From a virus: DNA of 22,851 bases. The DNA lies in the IMG/VR virus record IMGVR_UViG_3300046514_000398, positions 1-22,851 of that record; one strand, written 5' to 3'. Both the position numbers and the translations under genes were made by a program. Below the pieces are notes generated by a model. It was given only the letters and a program-made list of their open reading frames with translations, was not told the origin of the DNA and made no database searches. How positions within the stretch are numbered: position 1 is the stretch's first letter; the number at the start of each line of letters is the position of its first letter. Shown in pieces: positions 1 through 6,978 of this stretch.

Positions 1-2
1 TT

Positions 3-2042
3 CGAATAACCAAGCAGGAAAATCCCCCGCTCACCATTCACGTTTTTTGCGCCGATTATGACGCGAACGTTTCGGAGGAGAGAATCAACGAGGCCATCGC
101 GGACATGAAAATAAAGCCAACCTGGGTAGAGCGGTCCCTGGGCGGCAACTTCCGGCTTATCTGGATTCTGGAAGTCCCGCTACGCGTAGACAATTACGAT
201 TTCTGCGTCTACGTGCTCCAGCAAGCGGTCAAGTGGCTGCAACTGGACCGGCTGCCGGAACTGGACGAGCCCGCCTTTTCCAATCCTACGCGGCTGCTCT
301 GTAACGGCTGCGTGTGGCGCGAGACCGGGCACGGACCGGTGAAAGAGAAAGACTCGCAAAGTTTTTTCGTGGAATGTGGCAGGAAGTTTCGTTTTAACGC
401 GCCGGACGATGCCCTCGTGCCACTGGATATTGTTCAGAAGGGCCTCGTCGCAAAGTTCCCGGACTTCTCCTGGCCAGAGTCCTTCGAAGTCGGTTCGATG
501 GGTCCGGCCTTTTGGGTGCCCGGCGCAACGTCTCCCAAATCTTCCATCGTCAAAGATAATGGGATGATGACGTTCTCCGGCCATGCGGCGAAGTCGTTCT
601 ACTCCTGGTCGGACATTTTGGGCGCGGAGTTCGTGAAGGATTTTCTTGACGCCTCCATCGCGAAGGCAACCGCAGGCATCTATTACGACACGAAAAAATA
701 TCATCGGTGGAGCGACGCTCAAGGCAAATACGCATCGCATGACAAGGCGGACTTCCTCCTCTACTTGAAGGTGGACTGTAATCTGAGCGTGAAACCGGGC
801 AGTGATGGCAAGTCCCCGGTAGACAAAGCGCTTCGGCATATTCAAGAGCACAATGGGATTGAGAACGCGGCCCCGTTCGTAATGCGCACGCCGGGCATCC
901 TGACCTTCCAGGGGAAGCGTCGTTTAAACAACTACTCGCTCAAGGCGATAATGCCCGCACCGGGAAAGCAATACTGGGGGCCGAAGGGAAACTTTGCGTT
1001 TATCTGCTATCTGCTGGAGCATCTATTCAAACCGCTCCAGCCGCAGCTTGCCTACTTCCTGACGTGGTTCAAGCGCTACTTTATGTCGGCGCTCGATTGC
1101 AAGCCGCAAGCCGGGCTGTATGTCTCCTTCAGCGGCATCGAGGGCTGTGGCAAGGGCCTGCTGAACCGGCATATAATCGGCGCAGCGGTCGGCGGCTTTG
1201 TCGAGGCCACGAAAAATCTGGTGAAGGGCGGGACGTTCAACTCGCACCTTTTCGAGTATCCGCACTGGGTCCTGGATGACGACTCAACGTCCGAATCGCA
1301 CGCCATCAGGTCGCACGTCTCCGCCACTCTGAAAAAAATGGTCAGCAATCAAGAGCACGAATACGAGAAAAAATACGAAGTGTCCGGCATGGTCGAGTGG
1401 ATGGGCCGCATTGGCTTGACCACCAACCTTGACTCGAACTCCATGAAAATTCTGAGTTCGCTGGACGTTCTCTCGCTGAACAAAATGATGATGTTCAAAT
1501 GCGTGGACCAAGAATCGGAACGGGTTGATTTCCCGGACCGCTACGAAATCCAGGAAATCCTGGCCCGCGAGCTTCCCTTTTTCCTGGCGTGGCTGATGGA
1601 ATACGCGCCGCCGGGATTCATCAAGGAAGACACCCGGTTAGGAGTCAAAGAGCCGTATCATGACCCCGATTTAATGGACATGTGCCATCAGGGGAGTCCA
1701 GTGGCGACGTTCAAGGAAATCCTGATTGAGACGCTCCGGCAGTATTGGGAAATGAATCCCGAGGAGAAAACTTTTTCCGGCACCGCTTCAAGTATTTATC
1801 AAATGCTTTTCCTGAATCCCACGAACGAGCGGATGCTTCGCGGCTATCGGCCCGAGCAGGTCAACCGATACCTGGAGCAACTCAACAACCAAAAGCTGCT
1901 CGAATGCACAATCTCCACTGGCGACAAAATCCACAAGTCCCGCATCTGGACTTTCCCCCGTCCCGCCGAAGCGGCGGCACAACCGCCCCCCGAGCCTCCG
2001 GCCAGCGAGCCCGGCGCAAATCCTTTTGAGAAACAACCATGA
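3..2042 (+). CDS. Phage primase-helicase (PrimPol-like N-terminus, superfamily 3-type helicase C-terminus), 5'-partial
   Basis: The reading frame is open to the left edge, so the start lies outside. The first ATG at 105 is probably internal, because in-frame codons before it encode a FCADYDA stretch that looks like the metal-binding DxD motif of archaeo-eukaryotic-type (PrimPol) primases. Counting from that ATG, a P-loop (GIEGCGKG, about residues 344-351), a Walker B (VLDDD, 389-393) and a sensor-like TTN (439-441) follow in the order expected for the helicase part of phage D5/DUF5906-type primases. The last 30 residues are Pro/Ala-rich and probably disordered. The protein would prime and unwind phage DNA at the replication fork. 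Its stop overlaps the next start by four bases (ATGA), so the two genes are probably translationally coupled. The family call is good. The exact primase subclass is inferred because the N-terminus is missing. Confidence 0.8.
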   Translation, partial: RITKQENPPLTIHVFCADYDANVSEERINEAIADMKIKPTWVERSLGGNFRLIWILEVPLRVDNYDFCVYVLQQAVKWLQLDRLPELDEPAFSNPTRLLCNGCVWRETGHGPVKEKDSQSFFVECGRKFRFNAPDDALVPLDIVQKGLVAKFPDFSWPESFEVGSMGPAFWVPGATSPKSSIVKDNGMMTFSGHAAKSFYSWSDILGAEFVKDFLDASIAKATAGIYYDTKKYHRWSDAQGKYASHDKADFLLYLKVDCNLSVKPGSDGKSPVDKALRHIQEHNGIENAAPFVMRTPGILTFQGKRRLNNYSLKAIMPAPGKQYWGPKGNFAFICYLLEHLFKPLQPQLAYFLTWFKRYFMSALDCKPQAGLYVSFSGIEGCGKGLLNRHIIGAAVGGFVEATKNLVKGGTFNSHLFEYPHWVLDDDSTSESHAIRSHVSATLKKMVSNQEHEYEKKYEVSGMVEWMGRIGLTTNLDSNSMKILSSLDVLSLNKMMMFKCVDQESERVDFPDRYEIQEILARELPFFLAWLMEYAPPGFIKEDTRLGVKEPYHDPDLMDMCHQGSPVATFKEILIETLRQYWEMNPEEKTFSGTASSIYQMLFLNPTNERMLRGYRPEQVNRYLEQLNNQKLLECTISTGDKIHKSRIWTFPRPAEAAAQPPPEPPASEPGANPFEKQP

Positions 2043-2713
2043 GCGAACCCCTCACACTGTTACCCGGTAAGCTGGACCCTGCGGCTGAACTGGAGCTAGT
2101 CAAAAAAATCAAGGCAGGCAATGTAGACGCCCGCGCAACTTTAGCTTTGGCGAATATGCGGGAAGCAATCTCCTACGCGCGCCGGGTCACCGGCGGCAAC
2201 ATACCGGACAGCCAACTCGCCAGCGCGTGCTATGACGTGCTGTGGCGCGGCGCAATCCGCTTTGACCCGAAATACGGCAAAAGGTTCTTTGCTTTTTGTA
2301 AAGTCGGCGTTCGAGGATGGTGCCGCAACATTTGGAAAGAGCGCGAAGTGGTGAAGAACGCGAAGCCCGTGGACCCCGAGGCTCCATCAGTCAAAAAATT
2401 TCATGCTGATTACGAATTGCGCGACGCCTGGGACGAAAAGGATTTAGTCACGCCTGAGCACGAGATTTCGGAGCCGGATTTCCGAGGCATTCAAATGCGC
2501 GAGCGAATGCGGCTTATCATGGGCGTAAGTCGAAAAATTTGCACGGTCAAGGAAAGGCAGATTCTTGGCTTGACATACTTCGCGGGCTTCAATTTCCAGG
2601 AAACGGCTGACCTGATTGGCGTCAGCAGGGCAGCCGTCCAAGGAATGAACTCGAAGGCGCTCCACAAAATCCGTGGAGAATTATACCGAAAGAAACGCTT
2701 ATTTAACGACTAA
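2039..2713 (+). CDS. Sigma-70-like RNA polymerase sigma factor (phage-encoded)
   Basis: This 224-residue protein has two conserved parts of a small sigma-70 family factor. Residues of about 15-105 resemble region 2 (helices around ALANMREAIS, and an aromatic segment YGKRFFAFCKVGVRGW like the promoter-melting and -10 recognition region). Residues of about 168-215 resemble region 4: a TVKERQI helix followed by a helix-turn-helix (ETADLIGVSRAAV) for -35 recognition. Region 3 appears to be absent and is replaced by a charged linker. It would redirect the host RNA polymerase to phage promoters. It lies in the replication operon and overlaps the primase gene by four bases. The virion genes on the other strand are plausible targets, but no cognate promoter could be recognised in the window. 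An alternative is a DNA-binding regulator derived from a sigma factor. Confidence 0.75.
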   Translation: MSEPLTLLPGKLDPAAELELVKKIKAGNVDARATLALANMREAISYARRVTGGNIPDSQLASACYDVLWRGAIRFDPKYGKRFFAFCKVGVRGWCRNIWKEREVVKNAKPVDPEAPSVKKFHADYELRDAWDEKDLVTPEHEISEPDFRGIQMRERMRLIMGVSRKICTVKERQILGLTYFAGFNFQETADLIGVSRAAVQGMNSKALHKIRGELYRKKRLFND

Positions 2714-2714
2714 T

Positions 2715-3200
2715 ATGATGTTAATACCGCTCACTAAGGGATTTTTTGCAAAAGTGGACGATGCAGATTTCGGGTATTTGATGCAGTGGAAATGGCACGT
2801 CACTACGTCCAACGGGGGCAAAACATTTTATGCGGTCCGCAATGTGCGGGCCGATGAAGGGGGCCGAGGGGAGAAGATTTACATGCACGCCGTCCTCTTG
2901 CCGGAAGTCCCGGAAGTGGACCACCGAAACGGAGATAGCCTAGACAACCAACGCGGAAACCTTCGGCCAGCGGATGCTCTGAAAAATAATCAGAATCGCC
3001 GGATGCGGAGCGACAAGCTGGTCCCGTTCAAGGGAGTCACGCAGCACAAAAAGGGTCGGTCTTATTTTCAAGCACGCATTAAAGCGAACGGGGCGCTTCA
3101 TTCGCTAGGGTATTTTAAGGACCCCGAGGAAGCGGCCCGCGCCTATGATGCCGCCGCCAGAAAATTTTTTGGCGAGTTCGCGCTGGTCAACTTCCCCTGA
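2715..3200 (+). CDS. HNH endonuclease with C-terminal AP2 DNA-binding domain (homing type)
   Basis: With the ATG at 2715 the protein has 161 residues. A longer frame from a GTG at 2673 would run into the sigma factor gene and was rejected. The N-terminal part (LIPLTKGFFAKVDDADF) is typical of HNH_3-type nucleases. The nuclease core shows VDHRNGDSLDNQ (about residues 68-79), with the conserved D-H pair and the following Asn-rich segment. From residue 105 on, FKGVTQHKKGRSYFQARI and the EEAARAYDAAARKFFG helix form an AP2 domain, which binds DNA. Such genes usually act as free-standing homing endonucleases that cut alleles lacking them. It starts two bases after the sigma factor stop and precedes the resolvase gene, so it may be an insertion in a replication operon. 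The family call is strong. A function in phage biology beyond homing is unknown. Confidence 0.88.
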   Translation: MMLIPLTKGFFAKVDDADFGYLMQWKWHVTTSNGGKTFYAVRNVRADEGGRGEKIYMHAVLLPEVPEVDHRNGDSLDNQRGNLRPADALKNNQNRRMRSDKLVPFKGVTQHKKGRSYFQARIKANGALHSLGYFKDPEEAARAYDAAARKFFGEFALVNFP

Positions 3201-3220
3201 ACCGGAGACTATTCTTATGA

Positions 3221-3730
3221 CTGAACATTTTAGCGCTAGACCTGGGGACGCACATGGGAGTCGCTCACAACCTGAGCGGCCCCCTGAATGCTTGCACAGT
3301 CCAGCTTGCGACTGCGAAGGAAATCAATACCTGGGGCAAGCAGCGAATGGACCGGCGAGACGACCCACGGATACACAGGATGCACTCATACTTGCGTGCG
3401 CTGCCTACGCCGGACTTGGTCGTCTTCGAAGACGTGCAATTTTCAACATATACCAAACAGGCGCAACTCTGGCCTTCGTGGCGCACGGTAGTCTGGCTGA
3501 CTTTCTCTGGTCGCTCTATTATCGACTGTGTGCCCGTCGCTACGCTAAAGCTTTTCGCAACTGGATACGGCCAAGCGGACAAAGCACTGATGGAAAAAAA
3601 ACTAAAAGCGCTGCACCCGGAAATCCCTTGTGATAATCTTGGGGACGACGCAATAGATGCAATCTGGATATGGCTATGGGCAAAACACAATCTCGCAAGA
3701 ATCGACACGAAGAGCGCGCTCCACAGTTGA
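3221..3730 (+). CDS. RuvC-like Holliday junction resolvase (phage type), start codon non-standard
   Basis: About 169 residues with the RNase H-fold signature of RuvC-type resolvases: a first strand ILALDLGTHMGVA with catalytic Asp, VVFEDVQF with catalytic Glu (about residue 70), and GDDAIDAIW near the C-terminus (Asp 142-146). It would cut branched DNA made during replication and packaging. The first ATG in frame (3254) lies after the first catalytic Asp, so it cannot be the start. After an in-frame TGA at 3218, the only codons before the motif are CTG (3221), AAC (3224) and ATT (3227). An ATG at 3217, nine bases after GGAG (3204-3207), is in another frame. The gene therefore uses CTG or AAC, needs a +1 shift, or carries a one-base insertion. 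It overlaps the next gene by 61 bases if that gene starts at 3670. Confidence 0.75.
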   Translation: MNILALDLGTHMGVAHNLSGPLNACTVQLATAKEINTWGKQRMDRRDDPRIHRMHSYLRALPTPDLVVFEDVQFSTYTKQAQLWPSWRTVVWLTFSGRSIIDCVPVATLKLFATGYGQADKALMEKKLKALHPEIPCDNLGDDAIDAIWIWLWAKHNLARIDTKSALHS

Positions 3731-4404
3731 GCATGGCGTCGCGTGAAATCGTGACGCGCTATCAACTGGATTCGCTGATGCAGGTGCTCGGCATGTCCTC
3801 GTCCGTGCTGGCGCACTTCCTACGGATGGACCCGAGCACGGATAAGCTCACCCCCTGCGAAACCGAAGCGCGCATTTCCATAGAGAACACCGTGCGGTCC
3901 GCCTGCGAGCGCATGGACACAATCCTGCGGGAAGAGAGCCGGTGGTCAATGGACTTCCAGCTTGACGCGGAGAAGAAATTTTCTGAAGCGCAAGTCCTGA
4001 ATAACCAGCTTTTAGAAAAACAGCGCGACGCCGCCGCAGAGATTTCCTCACCGCACTTTCGATACCGGCCTACGATGCTCCGGCTTGTGGATGGCTCCTG
4101 GTGCGCCTTCCTGGGCAACATTGATTTTATGGAGCAAGGCGTCGTCGGTGTCGGGAGTTCTCCCGCTGAAGCAATCGAGGCTTTCGATGATGCTTGGCAC
4201 GGAGTCGCCAATGAAAAAGTTTTAGCTTGGGCAAAACAACGAGAAAAACACCTAGAAACCGGGACGCCCCTTGGGCCGTTCCCAATAGACCAAAATGAAA
4301 AACTGGACGAAAAAACAAATCGAGACTCTGAAGGAACTCCGCAAATCGGGCAAGACAGTGGGACAAATCGCGTTCCAAATGGACCGGACGCCGAAGTCCG
4401 TTGA
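3670..4404 (+). CDS. Phage protein of unknown function with a HicB-like stretch
   Basis: 244 residues. No catalytic motif was recognised. The middle holds a long helical segment (about residues 75-130, probably coiled coil). Residues 130-178 (YRPTMLRLVDGSWCAFLGN, then GVVGVGSSPAEAIEAFDDAW) resemble the strand-strand-helix pattern of HicB-like antitoxin folds. Similar stretches occur in small phage proteins near replication genes, to my knowledge without an assigned role. The last 50 residues are low-complexity and overlap the next gene, so the C-terminus may not be conserved. Starts at 3670, 3676 and 3733 are possible. The last would avoid overlap with the resolvase gene, but none has a clear ribosome-binding site. 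It probably belongs to the replication operon. The gene itself is likely real. Its function is unknown. Confidence 0.6.
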   Translation: MAMGKTQSRKNRHEERAPQLSMASREIVTRYQLDSLMQVLGMSSSVLAHFLRMDPSTDKLTPCETEARISIENTVRSACERMDTILREESRWSMDFQLDAEKKFSEAQVLNNQLLEKQRDAAAEISSPHFRYRPTMLRLVDGSWCAFLGNIDFMEQGVVGVGSSPAEAIEAFDDAWHGVANEKVLAWAKQREKHLETGTPLGPFPIDQNEKLDEKTNRDSEGTPQIGQDSGTNRVPNGPDAEVR

Positions 4405-5563
4405 ACTCAAATGCGGTAAACTCAGCATCCCGAGCACATACGCGCCGCCGGTTGCGGTGGCTGCTGAGACTCCTTACAAGGAGGACCGCGCCAGGGTCTC
4501 CGATGAAGTGTGGAAGGAAAGATACAGCACACTCTCGAAGAAATACGAGAAGGCGCTGAAGGAAAACTCCGTGGTTGAGTCCCTGGTCGCCGACATTAAG
4601 TCGCAAGCGCCCCTGAGCTACACGGACGCGCCTCCCGTGGTGCTCACCGATAGGAAAGGCAGCAAGCCACAAAGCGCCGTGCTGCTGTTCTCCGACACGC
4701 ACGTAGGCCAAATCATTAAGCCGGAGCAGACCCTTGGGTTTGGCGAATACAATTTCGACATTTTCCTGGCCCGGCTGAAATACCTGGAAGAGTCTACAAT
4801 TTCCATCCTCACGAAGCACACGACCACGAAGATTGACGAATTGGTCGTGCCGATGCTGGGCGACTTCCTGCACGGCGCGCTGAACCACTCCGCAGAGGCA
4901 GCGCAGCATGTGACCCTGTTCACTCAGTATTACAGCGCCGGGCACGCCATCGCCCAATTCCTGCGCAACCTATCGGCCTACGTGCCGAAGCTCCGGATTC
5001 AAACCGTCGTTGGAAATCACACCCGCTGGGGCACTCAGAAAAAGATGCCCACGGAAAACCGGTATTCGAATCTCGACATGTTTCTCTACGCGCTGGTCGA
5101 GGCGCTCACGCATGACGTTTCGAAAATAGAATGGAACCTGAACATGCAGCCGTTCGCTCTTTTCCAGGTGCAAGGTTTTACTTTCCATGCGTCGCACGGT
5201 GACCACTTGCGCGGCGGCGATAAGGCGCTCGGAATTCCCAACCACGCTTTCGGTCGGCAACTCTCAACCACGGCTCAACTTTTTGCGAAGCATGAACAGC
5301 AAGCGCCCCACTACTACGTCACGGGCCATCTTCACCGGGGAATTCAGCTTCCGCACGCGCTGGGGGAGATTATCGTCAACGGGGGTTTCCCTGGCCTGGA
5401 CAATTACGCACTGGCCGAAAACTTCAATCCGGTTGACGCGATGCAGAGGCTCCTTTTTGTGCATCCGAAATTTGGCCGGACCGCAGAGTATCCATTGAGT
5501 CTCAAATTCGCGGAGAAACGAGACACGACGCCCTATACTGTTCCGGCGGCTTTTCCTATTTAG
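4295..5563 (+). CDS. Calcineurin-like metallophosphoesterase with N-terminal helix-turn-helix
   Basis: 422 residues. The N-terminus (NWTKKQIETLKELRKSGKT then VGQIAFQMDRTPKSVELK, residues 3-41) resembles the GcrA/Myb-like helix-turn-helix, suggesting DNA binding. After a charged helical linker come the five metal-binding motifs of calcineurin-like phosphoesterases in order: SDTH (133-136), LGDFLHG (188-194), GNH (240-242), HGDH (301-304) and GHLH (344-347). The family includes SbcD/Mre11-type nucleases and many phage phosphoesterases. With the N-terminal DNA-binding part and the resolvase nearby, a role in cutting or repairing phage DNA is likely but not shown. The start at 4295 overlaps the upstream gene by 110 bases. 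It is kept because the helix-turn-helix begins at once. The gene ends 40 bases before the HNH gene. Confidence 0.85.
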   Translation: MKNWTKKQIETLKELRKSGKTVGQIAFQMDRTPKSVELKCGKLSIPSTYAPPVAVAAETPYKEDRARVSDEVWKERYSTLSKKYEKALKENSVVESLVADIKSQAPLSYTDAPPVVLTDRKGSKPQSAVLLFSDTHVGQIIKPEQTLGFGEYNFDIFLARLKYLEESTISILTKHTTTKIDELVVPMLGDFLHGALNHSAEAAQHVTLFTQYYSAGHAIAQFLRNLSAYVPKLRIQTVVGNHTRWGTQKKMPTENRYSNLDMFLYALVEALTHDVSKIEWNLNMQPFALFQVQGFTFHASHGDHLRGGDKALGIPNHAFGRQLSTTAQLFAKHEQQAPHYYVTGHLHRGIQLPHALGEIIVNGGFPGLDNYALAENFNPVDAMQRLLFVHPKFGRTAEYPLSLKFAEKRDTTPYTVPAAFPI

Positions 5564-5564
5564 A

Positions 5565-5595
5565 TGAAGCCGTGCTTCACCTATATACTCTTTTT
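5565..5595 (+). terminator. Possible weak hairpin between phosphoesterase and HNH genes
   Basis: A perfect 6-bp stem (TGAAGC / GCTTCA) with a three-base loop lies at 5565-5579, just after the phosphoesterase stop. It is followed 11 bases later by TTTTT (5591-5595). The distance between stem and T-run is too long for a classical intrinsic terminator, so this may be an attenuator, an mRNA end-protecting hairpin, or chance. Confidence 0.2.
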
Positions 5596-5603
5596 CAAGC
5601 GGC

Positions 5604-6200
5604 ATGATTAAAGTCTGTTCAAAGTGCGGCGAGCCCAAGACGGCGGACCAATTCAAGTATCACCCGCGAACTTGGGATTTGCTTGGCGGCGTGTGCCGGG
5701 ATTGTCAGAATTCGCGGCGGCGAGATACACGACCTTCCGGTAAGGATTCAGTTCAGCGCCGGACAGATAATACTCGTGCACAGCAAAGACGATGGGAAAC
5801 CCGTAAGCGAAAAAGTTCGCCCGAATTCCGTCTTGTGAAAAGCCTTCGAAGCCGCCTTCGACAAGCTGCTTTTGGGCATCACGGGCACGCCCTGGAGCTT
5901 GTGGGGTGTTCGGTGCTCGCCCTACGCGCGCACCTGGAAAGCCTTTTTTCGCCTGGGATGACTTGGGGGAACTATGGCCGGTGGCATATTGACCATGTTC
6001 GGCCTTGCTCGAAGTTTGACTTGACAGACCCCGCGCAACAGCGTGTCTGCTTCCACTACCGAAATTTGCAGCCTCTTTGGGCGATTGACAATATTCGCAA
6101 GGGTGCGAAAATTACACGACCGGGCGAAGTATCTGGTTCAATAACCGCCCCGCACCCGGCTCTGGTCCGCTCGTTGGTGCCCCCGGCTGCAAAGCCTTAA
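5604..6200 (+). CDS. HNH endonuclease with N-terminal zinc ribbon
   Basis: 198 residues. Two CxxC pairs (Cys5/Cys8 and Cys31/Cys34) form a likely zinc ribbon of the kind found at the start of many phage HNH proteins, followed by an Arg-rich linker. The nuclease core is GRWHIDHVRPCSKF (from about residue 125) with the His-Asp-His element, then NLQPLWAIDNIRKGAK (154-169), which supplies the Asn and the closing helix of the HNH fold. It could be a homing endonuclease or a packaging- or recombination-related nuclease. The family does not distinguish these. The last 30 residues look unconserved and lie antisense to the end of the converging virion gene (89-base overlap). No ribosome-binding site is seen before the ATG. 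It is the last gene of the + strand block. Confidence 0.85.
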   Translation: MIKVCSKCGEPKTADQFKYHPRTWDLLGGVCRDCQNSRRRDTRPSGKDSVQRRTDNTRAQQRRWETRKRKSSPEFRLVKSLRSRLRQAAFGHHGHALELVGCSVLALRAHLESLFSPGMTWGNYGRWHIDHVRPCSKFDLTDPAQQRVCFHYRNLQPLWAIDNIRKGAKITRPGEVSGSITAPHPALVRSLVPPAAKP

Positions 6201-6813
6201 TTCTAGCCCCCGCCAGTGAACGCTGCGCCCCCGCTGGCAAGCCCTGCGGCCCCGAGGGGGACGACATAGCCGCCGGAGCCGGGGCTTGTCCTGGGGCAAG
6301 CTGCCCGCCCATTTGAGGCGGAGCTTTGGGCGTTGGCGAGGCGAAGCCGGTCGGAGCGTGCGTCCGGCTCAAAACCGGGTTATTGTGGCCGGACTTCGCT
6401 ACTGCGTGGTCAATCACGTCCCACGGGGGCGCGATAACCTGGAGCTTGCCCGCCTTGTCGGCTGCCTGAATGTCCTCCGGGTGAATGTGGAGGGCGTTGA
6501 AAATGACGCCGGTGTTGCCGTGCATGGAGCGGTAGAACATGAAACCGGCCTGCTGCAAAAGGTCCTTGTTCTTCGCCAGGAGCTTCCCCTCGTCGCGCTT
6601 GCCAAACTCTTTGATTGGTATCGAGGCAGCCGGAGGCGCGCCAGCCATTAGGGCCTGCATGGCCGGTTGTTTCAAAAGGTCATGAGGCAATGCAGGACCG
6701 GCGGGCGCTGCGGCTCCTTGGGCGGGCTGCACTTCCTGCGGCGTGGCTTGTGCCTGGGGAGCGGCGGGCGATTGGCTGGGGTCGAGGGGCTGGACTAAGT
6801 TTGCGTCTGGCAT
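6112..6813 (-). CDS. Pro/Ala-rich protein of unknown function, last gene of the virion block
   Basis: 233 residues. Both ends are rich in Pro, Ala, Gln and Gly and probably disordered. A compact middle part (about residues 60-150, with KEFGKRDEGKLLAKNKDLL and the FMFYRSMHG and HIHPEDIQAA segments) looks folded. No known domain was recognised. The ATG comes three bases after the stop of the small upstream gene (TGA-TAT-ATG), so it is translated from the same virion transcript. The composition matches the other proteins of this block, so a minor virion component or a protein delivered with the DNA is a fair guess, without direct proof. The 3' end overlaps the opposite-strand HNH gene. Confidence 0.65.
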   Translation of the reverse strand: MPDANLVQPLDPSQSPAAPQAQATPQEVQPAQGAAAPAGPALPHDLLKQPAMQALMAGAPPAASIPIKEFGKRDEGKLLAKNKDLLQQAGFMFYRSMHGNTGVIFNALHIHPEDIQAADKAGKLQVIAPPWDVIDHAVAKSGHNNPVLSRTHAPTGFASPTPKAPPQMGGQLAPGQAPAPAAMSSPSGPQGLPAGAQRSLAGARIKALQPGAPTSGPEPGAGRLLNQILRPVV

Positions 6814-6816
6814 ATA

Positions 6817-6978
6817 TCAATGGTCTTTCAATTTGCGGGGCTCGACAAGCGGAGCTTTTTTGTCCCTGGGTATCTGCTTTAGGAATTCCGTCCACATGTC
6901 CGGCCCGGTGACTGGAGCAGCAGCGATTTGAGCCGCGTGCTGCATTTCAGGAGTGTAGAGCTTTTTTAAATTTTTCAT
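6817..6978 (-). CDS. Small 53-residue protein coupled to the polyvalent protein gene
   Basis: A short open frame whose ATG overlaps the stop of the giant gene upstream (ATGA) and whose stop lies three bases before the next ATG. The protein begins MKNLKKLYTPEMQHAAQIAA and ends with a Lys/Pro/Arg-rich tail. It has no signal peptide, membrane segment or known motif. The exact fit between two virion genes, with no spare bases, is the main reason to accept it. Its function is unknown. It could be a small virion or assembly factor, being made in step with the giant protein. Confidence 0.65.
   Translation of the reverse strand: MKNLKKLYTPEMQHAAQIAAAPVTGPDMWTEFLKQIPRDKKAPLVEPRKLKDH

Noticed and set aside
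180-851. 223-residue frame on the - strand inside the primase gene
   Set aside because: A shadow frame opposite a convincing helicase-primase. The composition (Arg/His-rich) is typical of antisense frames in GC-rich DNA.
2673-2714. GTG start at 2673 for the HNH-AP2 protein
   Set aside because: The extra 14 residues lie over the end of the sigma factor gene and do not belong to the domain. The ATG at 2715 follows the stop by one base.
3145-3633. Frame 3145-3633 (+), including the ATG at 3217
   Set aside because: Its translation has no recognisable pattern and lies over the RuvC-like gene. The ATG with a good ribosome-binding site is noted under the RuvC finding.
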